Of a DNA stretch of 64,000 nt, positions 26,761 through 34,675 are shown one piece after another. The DNA comes from Bacteroidales bacterium (GTDB lineage Bacteria > Bacteroidota > Bacteroidia > Bacteroidales > F082): assembly GCA_024400455.1 (NCBI GenBank), contig JAKSMU010000005.1, positions 62,001-126,000 on the forward strand, read 5' to 3'. Both the position numbers and the translations under genes were made by a program. Positions within the stretch are counted from its first letter, which is position 1, and each line of letters opens with the position of its first letter. The notes below the pieces were generated by a model. That model was not told the origin of the DNA. It saw only the letters and a program-made list of their open reading frames with translations, and did no database searches.

Positions 26761-27321
26761 TCACCGCCAAGCATCCCGCTCCCACCTGCTCATCTTCCTC
26801 CATTTCCAAGGCTCGATGGCATCGCCATCAGTCCACAGGCCTCGCCCCGCCATCTTCGCATCAGACTGGAGGCGCGAATACGCAGGATTTTGGCCGTACT
26901 CCTCACGGTACCACGCCAAGCCCTCCTTCAGCATCTCGCCACCAATGTCGCGTCCTTCGCTCCACACCACCGCCACCCATCGGCCGTAGGCATCCACCTT
27001 CGTCATCTCCAAACCCACCCTTCGGCCTTCAACAAGCCATTTCAGGTGAGCGGTGGCAACATCCCCGAAGAACTGCCCGCGCTCGGGCGCGTCGATGCCG
27101 CTGATGCGTATCCGCGACAGCGTCATCTGCTGCACCCACATTTCGCCTCCGCCCTGGCTCTGGCCAGTGCGCTCAGGCTCCACCCTGTAAAACAGATGCC
27201 CCTCAAAGGTGTCGCCGTCAATGACGCGCGTCACCTGCATACAGACATCAAAACTCCGTTGGCTGAACGATGCCGCACGGCTTCCAGCCAGCAGCATCAA
27301 CATGAAAATCATTCGTTTCAT
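26761..27321 (-). CDS. Secreted thermonuclease-like protein (SNase fold)
   Basis: A 186-residue protein with an N-terminal signal (RMIFMLMLLAGSRAASFS). The SNase domain shows VTRVIDGDTFE, the signature IRISGIDAPERG, KVDAYGRWVAVV and LKEGLAWYREEYG, with the Asp/Arg/Glu positions expected for calcium-dependent nucleases. It would act outside the cytoplasm on DNA or RNA. It is co-directional with, and 32 bp upstream of, the M15 peptidase gene. SNase proteins often travel with mobile elements. Confidence 0.8.
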   Translation of the reverse strand: MKRMIFMLMLLAGSRAASFSQRSFDVCMQVTRVIDGDTFEGHLFYRVEPERTGQSQGGGEMWVQQMTLSRIRISGIDAPERGQFFGDVATAHLKWLVEGRRVGLEMTKVDAYGRWVAVVWSEGRDIGGEMLKEGLAWYREEYGQNPAYSRLQSDAKMAGRGLWTDGDAIEPWKWRKMSRWERDAWR

Positions 27322-27449
27322 CTTTGTTTTTGGTTTTAGTTAATGATTTGGTTCTTGAAAATCACTGCAAAAATACCAATTTCAATCTATTTTATCTATA
27401 TTTTCTATTATTTCTATAGATATTATCTATCATATATCAAAATAATCAC

Positions 27450-27457
27450 TATTTTTG
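27450..27457 (+). promoter_or_regulatory. -7 box upstream of the first DUF6266 gene
   Basis: TATTTTTG matches TAnnTTTG and is followed by GCAGCACC; no good TTTG lies at the -33 position. It is about 150 bp before the ATG at 27605. The remainder of 27322-27604 is AT-rich and then unremarkable. Confidence 0.35.
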
Positions 27458-27604
27458 CAGCACCAAAAGCCAAAAACCAGATAAGGACTGCCACACCAGC
27501 CCCAAATTTCTTCAATTCACCGCGCTGCTTCGCAGCATCCCGTCTCGTTCAGGCCGATGGTCTAACTAATCTATTCATTCACTAACCTAAACTAATTAAA
27601 CACT

Positions 27605-28270
27605 ATGGGTACTATCAAACAAGGAATCCTCGGCGGATTCAGCGGAAAAGTCGGTACAGTCATCGGCTCATCTTGGAAGGGCATCGCCTACATGCGTGGA
27701 CGCGCCCAGTCTATCAAAAACCCGAAGACCGAAGCGCAGCAGAAGCAACGCTCGTTCTTCCGTGAAGTCCAGGACCTCATCGGTCAGTTCTCAAAGGAAC
27801 AGCTGGCCTTCCTCTTTCCTTCAACCCCAAAGGGCATGACCCGTCACAACATGCTTTTCCAGCAGTTGGCAGCCACCGCAGTCGAGGTGGACGGCACCAA
27901 GAGTGCCGACCTCTCCATGCTCGACACCATCGGCAACGCTCCGACCGCCGACCTGCCTGCTGTCTCGCTTGCCGCCGACGGCGACAACCTCGCCATCGCT
28001 TGGGAAGCCGAAACCGACTTCCGCACCGAACACGCTGACGAGTTCCCGACCGTCTTTGTGGCCAATGTCACGCAAAAGAAGGTCTTCCTCGTCAACTCGT
28101 CCGTCGCCCTCGGCGACTATGGCGAAGTCGGCTTCAACGCTCCGCTGAGCAACTTCGGCGAAGCCACCGACACCTTCTCGGGCTTCATGCTCCTCACAGG
28201 TGCCAAAGCCGCCCTCGTCGGCTTCGGCACGATGGCCGTGACAGAGCGTCCTCCACGCAAGAACGCCTAA
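27605..28270 (+). CDS. DUF6266-family protein, paralogue 1
   Basis: A 221-residue protein. Residues 1-42 (starting MGTIKQGILGGFSGKVGTVI and continuing with SSWKGIAYMRGRAQS, NPKT) are the hallmark of DUF6266 proteins of Bacteroidota, whose function is not established. This N-terminal block differs from paralogue 2 at only three of the first 42 positions, while the rest diverges. The body is an acidic two-part fold rich in A, D and V, ending in a short basic tail (RPPRKNA). No signal peptide or enzyme motif. A terminator follows directly. Confidence 0.8.
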   Translation: MGTIKQGILGGFSGKVGTVIGSSWKGIAYMRGRAQSIKNPKTEAQQKQRSFFREVQDLIGQFSKEQLAFLFPSTPKGMTRHNMLFQQLAATAVEVDGTKSADLSMLDTIGNAPTADLPAVSLAADGDNLAIAWEAETDFRTEHADEFPTVFVANVTQKKVFLVNSSVALGDYGEVGFNAPLSNFGEATDTFSGFMLLTGAKAALVGFGTMAVTERPPRKNA

Positions 28271-28291
28271 AGGCTTCCCCTCCAAATCCCG

Positions 28292-28321
28292 AAAAAAGCC
28301 GTCCCTCCGGGCGGCTTTTTC
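28292..28321 (+). terminator. Intrinsic terminator of DUF6266 gene 1
   Basis: AAAAAGCCG (28293-28301) pairs with CGGCTTTTT (28312-28320) with a 10-nt GC-rich loop; T-run on the + strand. Confidence 0.75.
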
Positions 28322-28356
28322 TTGGGAATCTCCACAAGGGTCAGGCCGCGCATCAG

Positions 28357-28389
28357 GTCCGTACCAACTCCATACCAAGTCCGTACCAA
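28357..28389. repeat. Three-copy 11-bp tandem array
   Basis: Units GTCCGTACCAA, CTCCATACCAA, GTCCGTACCAA in exact 11-bp register, followed by a partial unit GTCC. It lies between the two DUF6266 genes, after the terminator. The period cannot encode a repeat protein and equals about one DNA helical turn. Confidence 0.6.
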
Positions 28390-28516
28390 GTCCCACTGGA
28401 TTGCGGCCAAGCCCCACCAAAAAACAATTTTCACGGCTTCAGCTTACAGCTTATCGCTTACTGCTTTCAGCCCCTAAAAAAACTAAAACCACTAACCAAA
28501 CTAAAACCAACTTATC

Positions 28517-29365
28517 ATGGGTACAATCAAACAAGGAATCCTTGGAGGATTCAGCGGCAAGGTGGGCACGGTCATCGGCTCATCTTGGAAGGGCATCTCC
28601 TACATGAAGGGACGCGCCCAGTCAGTCAAAAATCCAAAGACCGCCGCACAGACCATGCAGCGCAACTATTTCAAGCAACTCGCCGCGCTCGCCGCGCAGC
28701 TTTCCGACGACCAGATTCATGCGCTCTTTCCGCGCAGCGTCAAGGGCATGACTCCGCGGAACCTCCTGCTCAGGCAGCTTGACGCCTGTGCCGTCATCTC
28801 CGATGATGTCAAGAGCGTTGACCTCAGCCTTCTCGAAGGCATCGGCAACGGCGACAAGATCAATTCCCCGATGCTTGAAAAGCAAATCGAGGATTGCGGC
28901 GACATCGGCCTACCTATGCTGTCCGTCGTGCTGACCGCCGACGAACTCGCTGCCATCGGCAAGCCCGATGCCGCCAACTTCATTCTCGTCGCCTACAACA
29001 CCACCAAGAGTGAAATCACCATCATCAACACGGACCTGGCTTCGGCTGAATATGACACGCCAATCCTAACTCCCAAGAGCTGGGAAGTGGGCGATGTCGT
29101 GAGAGGCTACCTCACCTATGCCGCTTCGGGCGAGGATGTCTCGATGCGTGGCTTCGGCAGCTTCATCATCAAGACACGCACAGTGAAGAAAGGCCGCAAC
29201 AACACCAAGAACGAACCCGACAAAGGCAGCGGTGATGACGGTGACAACGTCTACAGCATCAACCCAGTCGTGCCAAGAAACGATGAAAGGCCCGTCGTGA
29301 ATAATGACGGCGATGGCGACGGTAATACCCCAACACCTTCATCCAGTCATGATTTAGACTACTAA
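28517..29365 (+). CDS. DUF6266-family protein, paralogue 2 with disordered acidic tail
   Basis: A 282-residue paralogue of the 221-residue protein just upstream, with the same N-terminal block (GFSGKVGTVIGSSWKGI, then YMKGRAQSVKNPKT). Even the DNA is strongly conserved over that block, suggesting recent duplication or recombination. The central part diverges. The last ~65 residues are low-complexity and acidic (KGSGDDGDN, NDGDGDGNT, ending in HDLDY) and absent from paralogue 1. The next gene starts 4 bp after its stop, so it leads a three-gene unit with two small membrane proteins. Confidence 0.8.
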   Translation: MGTIKQGILGGFSGKVGTVIGSSWKGISYMKGRAQSVKNPKTAAQTMQRNYFKQLAALAAQLSDDQIHALFPRSVKGMTPRNLLLRQLDACAVISDDVKSVDLSLLEGIGNGDKINSPMLEKQIEDCGDIGLPMLSVVLTADELAAIGKPDAANFILVAYNTTKSEITIINTDLASAEYDTPILTPKSWEVGDVVRGYLTYAASGEDVSMRGFGSFIIKTRTVKKGRNNTKNEPDKGSGDDGDNVYSINPVVPRNDERPVVNNDGDGDGNTPTPSSSHDLDY

Positions 29366-29369
29366 TGCC

Positions 29370-29636
29370 ATGAACGCCTACGAATGGACAACCACGCTGC
29401 TCGTCCCCATTACTGGGGTCGTCTCTTGGCTCGCCGCTACGCGGCTACGCCAAAACGCCACCATCAGGGAAATGCAGCAAACCATCTTCAACCTCGTTGA
29501 AGAAAACAAGCGCGTCTATTCCGAACTGACGGAAGCCCGACGGGAAATCGTCGGGCTTTCCGCCCAGCTCGCGCAAATCACAGCCGAAAACGCCGAACTG
29601 AAGCAGATGATCGAGAGCATTACGGAACTGTCCTAA
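29370..29636 (+). CDS. Small membrane-anchored coiled-coil protein (inner-spanin-like)
   Basis: An 88-residue protein. An N-terminal hydrophobic segment (TTLLVPITGVVSWLAATRL) is followed by an uninterrupted coiled coil (MQQTIFNLVEENKRVYSEL to the end). This is the layout of phage inner-membrane spanins (Rz-like) and of some holin-associated proteins. It sits between DUF6266 paralogue 2 and a small lipoprotein with 4- and 12-bp gaps. The spanin role is inference from architecture only. Confidence 0.65.
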   Translation: MNAYEWTTTLLVPITGVVSWLAATRLRQNATIREMQQTIFNLVEENKRVYSELTEARREIVGLSAQLAQITAENAELKQMIESITELS

Positions 29637-29648
29637 ATCCTTTGAAAC

Positions 29649-30122
29649 ATGAAAAGAATTGCAACATTCACACTGGCCATCCTGTTCGCTTGCTACTCGT
29701 GCAACTCGCAGCGCCGCGCCACAAGGCGCATCCAGCGAATCACCGAAAGGCATCCCGAACTTGCGGCGGTTCAGCCGCACGCCATCGACACGCTGATTGT
29801 CCTGCCCGAAATCCAGGACAGCGCAGCCTTTCCCATCGTCCCGCTGCTGATGGGCGACACCATCAACATCCCGACGGTCAAAGGCTCCTTCACGATACGG
29901 ATGCCCGAGAAGCGTCTGGACAGCATTGCCGTCAGCTACCACGCTGAGCAATCACCCATCCGCTTCACCGACACCATCCGTTACGCCCAAGTCGTCATCC
30001 ACGATGAGCATCAGCAAAACGCTGAGCAGGATCGCCGCAATAGCGGACGGCTCATCGGCATCGCCATCATCGCTGCGACCATTACCACACTTGTCCTCCT
30101 CATCAGGAAGATGACAAGGTAA
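29649..30122 (+). CDS. Small lipoprotein with C-terminal membrane helix (outer-spanin-like?)
   Basis: A 157-residue protein with a lipoprotein signal (TFTLAILFACYSC; C18 lipidated if real), a polar middle (residues ~20-130) and a C-terminal hydrophobic helix (GIAIIAATITTLVLLIRKM). The lipid anchor plus membrane helix would tether both ends; some unimolecular spanins (u-spanins) carry an N-terminal lipid and a C-terminal TM helix in just this way. It is the last gene of the unit before a terminator. No family is recognised with certainty. Confidence 0.65.
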   Translation: MKRIATFTLAILFACYSCNSQRRATRRIQRITERHPELAAVQPHAIDTLIVLPEIQDSAAFPIVPLLMGDTINIPTVKGSFTIRMPEKRLDSIAVSYHAEQSPIRFTDTIRYAQVVIHDEHQQNAEQDRRNSGRLIGIAIIAATITTLVLLIRKMTR

Positions 30123-30151
30123 GGACCAACCAAACCAAAAACCAATTTTCC

Positions 30152-30181
30152 GAGCCGTGCGCCAATCCGTGCGGCTCTTTT
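30152..30181 (+). terminator. Intrinsic terminator of the DUF6266-2 unit
   Basis: GAGCCG (30152-30157) pairs with CGGCTC (30172-30177), followed by TTTTT. Confidence 0.7.
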
Positions 30182-30203
30182 TGTGTCCCTTTGGCGCGGT
30201 CTC

Positions 30204-30343
30204 GCTGCCGCCAGTGCGCCATCTATGCCACCCCCATGCAAGGCACCGCGCTGGCGGCAGCTACTTTTCCGCCCCGATGGATAGCGATGAAAAGTCCAAC
30301 CATTTTACAAGCTGGCTGCCGCTATCCATCAAGCCGGAAAAGT
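30204..30343. repeat. Two strong stem-loops in non-coding DNA
   Basis: First stem: GCTGCCGCCAG (30204-30214) with CTGGCGGCAGC (30251-30261), extendable by four more pairs. Second stem: ACTTTTCCG (30263-30271) with CGGAAAAGT (30335-30343), then GATGGATAGCG (30276-30286) with CGCTATCCATC (30320-30330), all perfect. No T-run follows, so these are not terminators. A structured RNA or recombination/att-associated structure next to the integrase is possible. Confidence 0.6.
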
Positions 30344-30489
30344 TTTGTATTTGGTTTTCCCCTTCGCCGTCCTGTCAGTCCGGCACTCTCCCGATGAGGC
30401 AAGCCCCAAGGAAGGACACCCCGTGCAGGTTTTCAACCAGGCTTAAATTCTCCATTGCCATGAATGGAAATATTTGTACTTTTGCACTT

Positions 30490-30567
30490 TCTCCAAGCCA
30501 TAAATGGAGATTAAATGTCACTATTCAGAAAGCCGTCGTTCCCCATCAAGACGGCTTTCATTTTTTT
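30490..30567 (+). ncRNA. Candidate small RNA (~75-80 nt)
   Basis: A -7-like TACTTTTG lies at 30477-30484, with ATTG exactly 19 bp upstream (30454-30457; consensus TTTG). The inferred transcript begins near 30490. It has a 5' stem CTCCA/TGGAG and ends in a strong terminator: GAAAGCCGTC (30528-30537) with GACGGCTTTC (30550-30559) then ATTTTTTT. No gene on the + strand precedes this terminator, which suggests a stand-alone short transcript. The ATG at 30515 opens a frame running antisense into the integrase and is not believed. Confidence 0.4.
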
Positions 30568-30576
30568 GCATGAAAA

Positions 30577-30605
30577 AAGGCTGTCGTCCATCGGACTCCA
30601 GCCTT
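30577..30605 (-). terminator. Intrinsic terminator of the integrase gene
   Basis: AAGGCTG (30577-30583) pairs with CAGCCTT (30599-30605), with an inner GTCC/GGAC pairing. On the minus strand it is followed by TTTT, just after the stop at 30612. Confidence 0.7.
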
Positions 30606-30611
30606 CTCATT

Positions 30612-32075
30612 TCATAGCGTGTCAATCATTTTCACTTGCCTGTCAACGCTCACTTTTCGGTATCTCGCTATCTCGCGGCTCTTTTCCGAGTGGCCGCTCA
30701 TCGAACCGATGTCCGAATCCGCGAAGCCCGCCTCATAAAGGTTGCCGCAGAAGTTCCTCCGCGCCATGTGGCTGCTCGCCACTTCGTGCAAATACCTTTG
30801 TTCCTCTTGGCGCGTCAATGGATTGAGAACCGTCACAATCCTATCCACTTCCGGCACCGCCTTGAAAATCTCCTTGATCGCCTCGTTGTACTTTTGAGAA
30901 GATATGAAAGGCAGCAGCTTATCACCTGCCAAATCCGAATATCTTTCCAAAATCACTTTGGCATCCTTATGCAAAGGCACATTCAAAGTCTTTCCGCTTT
31001 TGTCCTTCGTCTTTCCGGCAACATACTGAAGAAATTCCCCATCAACGATGTTCGATTTCTTCAACCTCAGCAAATCACTCACACGGCATCCAATGAGCGA
31101 CTGAAAAACAAAGATGTCTCTTTGGATGGCCAAGGCTGGTCTTTCACTCAAATCCGCATTGAAAAGCAAATTTCTGTCATTTGAATTGAGGAAATAAGGT
31201 GTTCCGAAGACAGTGGTGTCGCGCTGATACGATGCAAAAACATCGTTCAGCCTGCATTCCTTTTTCTTCAGGAGCCAGTGCCAAAAGGCAATGAGATACT
31301 TCATTTCGGTGTTCACATAATTCAAGCTGCGCTCTGGAACACCACGAGACAACACAGTAGAATAGCCATCGTAAACATAACGATACTTCGGCATAGGAAC
31401 CATTTTGCCATTATTATTCTCCCATAAATCATGCTCATTCAAGATGAAACGGCGAAAAGAATACATGTCTTCAGTTTCAATTTCTTTCAACTTTAAACGC
31501 TTGCCATTGAATCTTTCCATTCTATCCCAAAGGCCATAAACGGAATTATAGTGATCAAATCTACGTTTGCATATTTTCCCATTCTCAAATTGTTCCTGTG
31601 CAAAATACTTGAAGCAATCCAGAAAATACCAATTTTCAATTTTACGCATTTCCTTTTTCTGTCTGATAGCAACCTCTTCACGATAAGCCTTGCTTTCAAT
31701 TCGCCAAACAAAAACCTGTTTCTTCTTCCCGTTTACGAAAGCACTATCTTCTTCTTTTTCCCAAATTATGTCAGAAATCCACTGGTTCAAGGCATTATCC
31801 GAAATACTTTCCGAATCAGCCTCGTTCCAACAATTCAGCAAATACTTGCTAAGGCACTCCAAACGCTCTTTTATCTCCACACACTCATCAGAAAATTTCG
31901 TAGATCTTTTATCCTTCGGCATCCCTTTTTCAGAATCCCAATTTGATGCAGTGACAAAAATACCTGTCAAAGCTCTTTTCACGAAATTCCTATTGCCACA
32001 AAAGCGCAATTGGATTTCCGTTCTTTCATTGTCGGACTTTACAGCCCTAGAAATGTAATACTTGATTGAAGCCAT
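30612..32075 (-). CDS. Tyrosine recombinase (site-specific integrase)
   Basis: A 487-residue protein. N-terminal Arm/SAM-like DNA-binding regions precede the catalytic domain with R331 (GCRVSDLL), a lysine near 355-357 (GKTKDKSG), H436-x-x-R439 (SSHMARR), H462 (SGHSEK) and nucleophile Y472 (ARYRKV). This is a complete active site, so the enzyme is probably functional. Length and motifs match integrases of Bacteroidota mobile elements. No tRNA is seen next to it, and the ends of any element are not resolved; the co-located DUF6266/lysis-like cassette is the obvious candidate cargo. Confidence 0.9.
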   Translation of the reverse strand: MASIKYYISRAVKSDNERTEIQLRFCGNRNFVKRALTGIFVTASNWDSEKGMPKDKRSTKFSDECVEIKERLECLSKYLLNCWNEADSESISDNALNQWISDIIWEKEEDSAFVNGKKKQVFVWRIESKAYREEVAIRQKKEMRKIENWYFLDCFKYFAQEQFENGKICKRRFDHYNSVYGLWDRMERFNGKRLKLKEIETEDMYSFRRFILNEHDLWENNNGKMVPMPKYRYVYDGYSTVLSRGVPERSLNYVNTEMKYLIAFWHWLLKKKECRLNDVFASYQRDTTVFGTPYFLNSNDRNLLFNADLSERPALAIQRDIFVFQSLIGCRVSDLLRLKKSNIVDGEFLQYVAGKTKDKSGKTLNVPLHKDAKVILERYSDLAGDKLLPFISSQKYNEAIKEIFKAVPEVDRIVTVLNPLTRQEEQRYLHEVASSHMARRNFCGNLYEAGFADSDIGSMSGHSEKSREIARYRKVSVDRQVKMIDTL

Positions 32076-32120
32076 AAATTGATAAATTAAATGTTACTAT
32101 TAAATTGGTGCAAATGTCAG

Positions 32121-32153
32121 TCTTCCCCAACTGCCAAATGCGATGCAAATATA
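32121..32153 (-). promoter_or_regulatory. Integrase promoter box and an 18-bp segment shared with R1
   Basis: TATATTTG on the minus strand (32153-32146) matches the -7 consensus about 70 bp before the integrase ATG. Directly downstream of it lies TCTTCCCCAACTGCCAAA (+ strand 32121-32138), identical to a piece of both R1 copies (297-314 and 4129-4146). The rest of 32154-32359 is AT-rich with no gene. Confidence 0.4.
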
Positions 32154-32359
32154 CAAAAAAAATCCATTCCCGTGTCAACGTGGTGTCAACCGAATGATTT
32201 TTTTTGATAAATCATTATAATTCATTAGCAATTACCCAATCCAAAACAAATAATTTATAATACTAATAATCAGTATATTACAAATCTTTAATCAATTATC
32301 CAAGAAACAACAAAAGTCAACGACAATCCAAAATGCTGATTCCAACCGGATCACGCACA

Positions 32360-32386
32360 AAATCCCCGACTAAAAGCCGGGGATTT
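32360..32386. terminator. Bidirectional terminator 3' of the lipocalin gene
   Basis: AAATCCCCG (32360-32368) pairs with CGGGGATTT (32378-32386); T-rich on both sides. It lies about 30 bp after the lipocalin stop. Confidence 0.7.
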
Positions 32387-32416
32387 TTGTTTTTACACCT
32401 TAAGTATACTCTCTTC

Positions 32417-32947
32417 TCACTTTTCGTGTTCTACCCAGATGAGTTTGCTCGTGTCGTAGCCGCGCGACTGCGCACTCTTGAGCAGGTAATCGAGTTCGTC
32501 TTGCGTCATTTGTGGCGTGCGACACAAAATCCAAAGATAATTGTCAGTTTTACTGCCGATTAAAGCGAAACGGTAATCAGGCGAAAGTTCCAGCACGTTG
32601 TACTCCGAATAGAAATTCATGAAGAACGACACTTTCAGTTTGCCCGGCACCTTGTCATCAGGGCGATAGGCCTTACCCACCGACTCCTTGTATTTTCCGT
32701 CAAGACTTCCCTTGAAGCCCGTGTTGGTCACTTTCACCGTGCCATCGGACTGGAGCGTGTAGTTGGCCATGCAACCTACGAGGCCGCGTTCAAAACTGTG
32801 GTCAAAACGGGCGATTTCGAACCAAGGACCCATGTAACGCTCAATGTCAAGTTCAGGAACTGTGTTTGTTACAATTTCCGTCTGTTTGCATGAAAACATG
32901 CCGAAAAGCAGAATGCTGCCGAAAAAAGGAATCATTTTCTTTTTCAT
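32417..32947 (-). CDS. blc: Bacterial lipocalin (Blc-type lipoprotein)
   Basis: A 176-residue protein. The signal ends in the lipobox FGMFSC with C20, so it is membrane-anchored in the periplasm. The lipocalin signature YMGPWFEIARFDHSFERG (G-x-W) and the later YNVLELSPDYRFALIGS are characteristic of Blc-type outer-membrane lipocalins, which bind lipids or other hydrophobic compounds during envelope stress. Length is normal. It is apparently a single-gene unit with its own terminator. Confidence 0.9.
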   Translation of the reverse strand: MKKKMIPFFGSILLFGMFSCKQTEIVTNTVPELDIERYMGPWFEIARFDHSFERGLVGCMANYTLQSDGTVKVTNTGFKGSLDGKYKESVGKAYRPDDKVPGKLKVSFFMNFYSEYNVLELSPDYRFALIGSKTDNYLWILCRTPQMTQDELDYLLKSAQSRGYDTSKLIWVEHEK

Positions 32948-33043
32948 AGTTGAAAGGTTTTATTGGTTGATTTGTTGTTTCGGAAGCATAGCAAAAAAGC
33001 CAGTGAAATTGTTCACCGGCCGAAATAATCATACGAATGAGTA

Positions 33044-33640
33044 TCAAAGCAGTTTTTCCAAATCGGACCTCAACTGTCCGGCATCCTTAAAAACAATACC
33101 GTGAATGCCAGCTGCTTCGCATCCAATGATATTGTTCACATTATCATCGATGAAAACGCTTTCTTCGGGTTTTATGTCAAAACGAGAGAGTGCTATCTGA
33201 TAGATTTTTGCATCAGGTTTCATCACCTTTTCCTTGCCAGAAATCACCATGTCTTCCATCAAATCCAAAATCGGATATTTCGGACGAATCATCGCAAAAG
33301 TCTCAACCGACCAATTAGAGAGGCCATAAATGCGGAATCCCCTACCCTTCAATTCTTTGATATATTCTTCCATATCAGCAATTTGCCCACTGAGCATTTT
33401 CTCAAACTCGTCGTAATACATTCTGATTTCCTTTTCCCATTCCGGATACTGCGCAACAAGTTCAGTGGTGCCTTCAGCCACAGGCTTTCCCGCATCATGC
33501 TGGGCATTCCACGGGTAGGTGCAAATGTTGGTCAGAAACCATTCGGCTTTCTCCACATCGCCAAAATACGGGTCATACAAGTAATGCGGATTCCAATCCA
33601 AAAGGACCCCGCCAAAATCGAAAATGATGTTTTTTATCAT
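33044..33640 (-). CDS. HAD-superfamily hydrolase (YihX-like)
   Basis: A 198-residue protein from ATG 33640; upstream in-frame ATGs would add an unrelated tail. Motif I is IIFDFGGVLLDW (D8), motif II GLSNWS, motif III lysine near KVMKPD, and motif IV VFIDDNVNNI. This is the layout of HAD-IA phosphatases of the YihX/epoxide-hydrolase-N type. DFGG replaces the usual DxDG, as is common in that branch. The substrate is probably a small sugar phosphate or phospho-metabolite. Confidence 0.85.
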   Translation of the reverse strand: MIKNIIFDFGGVLLDWNPHYLYDPYFGDVEKAEWFLTNICTYPWNAQHDAGKPVAEGTTELVAQYPEWEKEIRMYYDEFEKMLSGQIADMEEYIKELKGRGFRIYGLSNWSVETFAMIRPKYPILDLMEDMVISGKEKVMKPDAKIYQIALSRFDIKPEESVFIDDNVNNIIGCEAAGIHGIVFKDAGQLRSDLEKLL

Positions 33641-33715
33641 GAGTATGTATTGATTGTTATCAGTTATCAGTTTTCGGTTTTCAGTTTTCACACAACACTC
33701 ATCATCCAACACCAA

Positions 33716-33985
33716 TTACAGCAAAGCAAAAAACGAAAGGCAAAAGCCGAGAATGGCAATAATGACCATAATGCCAAGCAATGTGCCGAGGCACCCCCAT
33801 TTGCGATCGCCCTGCGGCAATTTGTCGGAAATCAAGCAACATATCAAGCCAATCAAAGGCGTGAAAATAGCCGAAAGCAAAAAGGCCCAGCCGAAACCAA
33901 TGCGCCTATGGGCGCCAACCAAACCGACCAAGACTGCTAATAATGAGTTGGTCAATAGGCCGAAAATTAATAATGGAAGTGTCAT
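33716..33985 (-). CDS. Small integral membrane protein
   Basis: An 89-residue protein with three hydrophobic segments (LLIFGLLTNSLLAVLVGLVG, WAFLLSAIFTPLIGLICCLI, GIMVIIAILGFCLSFFAL) separated by short basic loops. Family and role are not recognised. It lies between the HAD gene and the divergent DNA glycosylase gene. Confidence 0.6.
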   Translation of the reverse strand: MTLPLLIFGLLTNSLLAVLVGLVGAHRRIGFGWAFLLSAIFTPLIGLICCLISDKLPQGDRKWGCLGTLLGIMVIIAILGFCLSFFALL

Positions 33986-34087
33986 TGCTAACTGAATTTG
34001 GATGCAAAAATATCAAAATTTCATGATTTTCAATTTGTCAGTAACTTTTTTTCTATCTTTACAAGTCAACAATTTACAAGCAATCAA

Positions 34088-34675
34088 ATGACTGATTTCA
34101 TTGAAATAGAACGACATCCGTTGAATCCGTTCTTGCCGTCAAATGCAAAAATCCTTTTCTTAGGCAGTTTTCCGCCACCGAAAAGCCGCTGGTGCATGGA
34201 TTTCTACTACCCGAATTTCATCAACGACCACTGGCGTATCGAAGGCGAAGTGTTTTTCGGCGACAAGAATCATTTTGTCGACCTGAAAAAAAAGTCGTTC
34301 AAGAAAAATGAAATCATGGATTTCCTGAACGAAAAAGGCATAGCCTTCTACGACACGGCATCAGCCGTGCGCCGACTGAAAGAGAACGCATCGGATAAGT
34401 TTTTAGAAATTGTGAAAGCAACTGACATTCATGCTTTGCTGCGGCAGATTCCTGAATGTCGCGCCATAGCCGCAACAGGCGAAAAAGCCACACAGACAAT
34501 TTGCGACTATTTCAAAATCAACGAATTGCCAGCAGTTGGCGGTTCTGTTGCCATACCTGGCTATGAAGGTTTGCGATTGTACCGATTGCCATCATCTTCC
34601 CGCGCCTATCCTTTGGCTTTCGAGAAAAAAGTAGAGGCTTACAGGGCGTTTTTTAAAGAGCAATTTATACTGTAA
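34088..34675 (+). CDS. Uracil/hypoxanthine-DNA glycosylase superfamily protein
   Basis: A 195-residue protein from ATG 34088. ILFLGSFPPPKSRWCMDFYY near the N-terminus and RLYRLPSSSRAYP near the C-terminus resemble the two active-site motifs of small UDG-superfamily enzymes (Mug/hypoxanthine-DNA glycosylase type). These remove deaminated bases from DNA. There is no signal peptide. The 3' end overlaps the convergent prolyl-tRNA editing gene by 11 bp. Exact substrate cannot be told from sequence. Confidence 0.75.
   Translation: MTDFIEIERHPLNPFLPSNAKILFLGSFPPPKSRWCMDFYYPNFINDHWRIEGEVFFGDKNHFVDLKKKSFKKNEIMDFLNEKGIAFYDTASAVRRLKENASDKFLEIVKATDIHALLRQIPECRAIAATGEKATQTICDYFKINELPAVGGSVAIPGYEGLRLYRLPSSSRAYPLAFEKKVEAYRAFFKEQFIL

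Noticed and set aside
30515..30826. 103-residue + strand frame starting inside the small-RNA candidate
   Set aside because: It crosses two terminators and runs antisense into the integrase.
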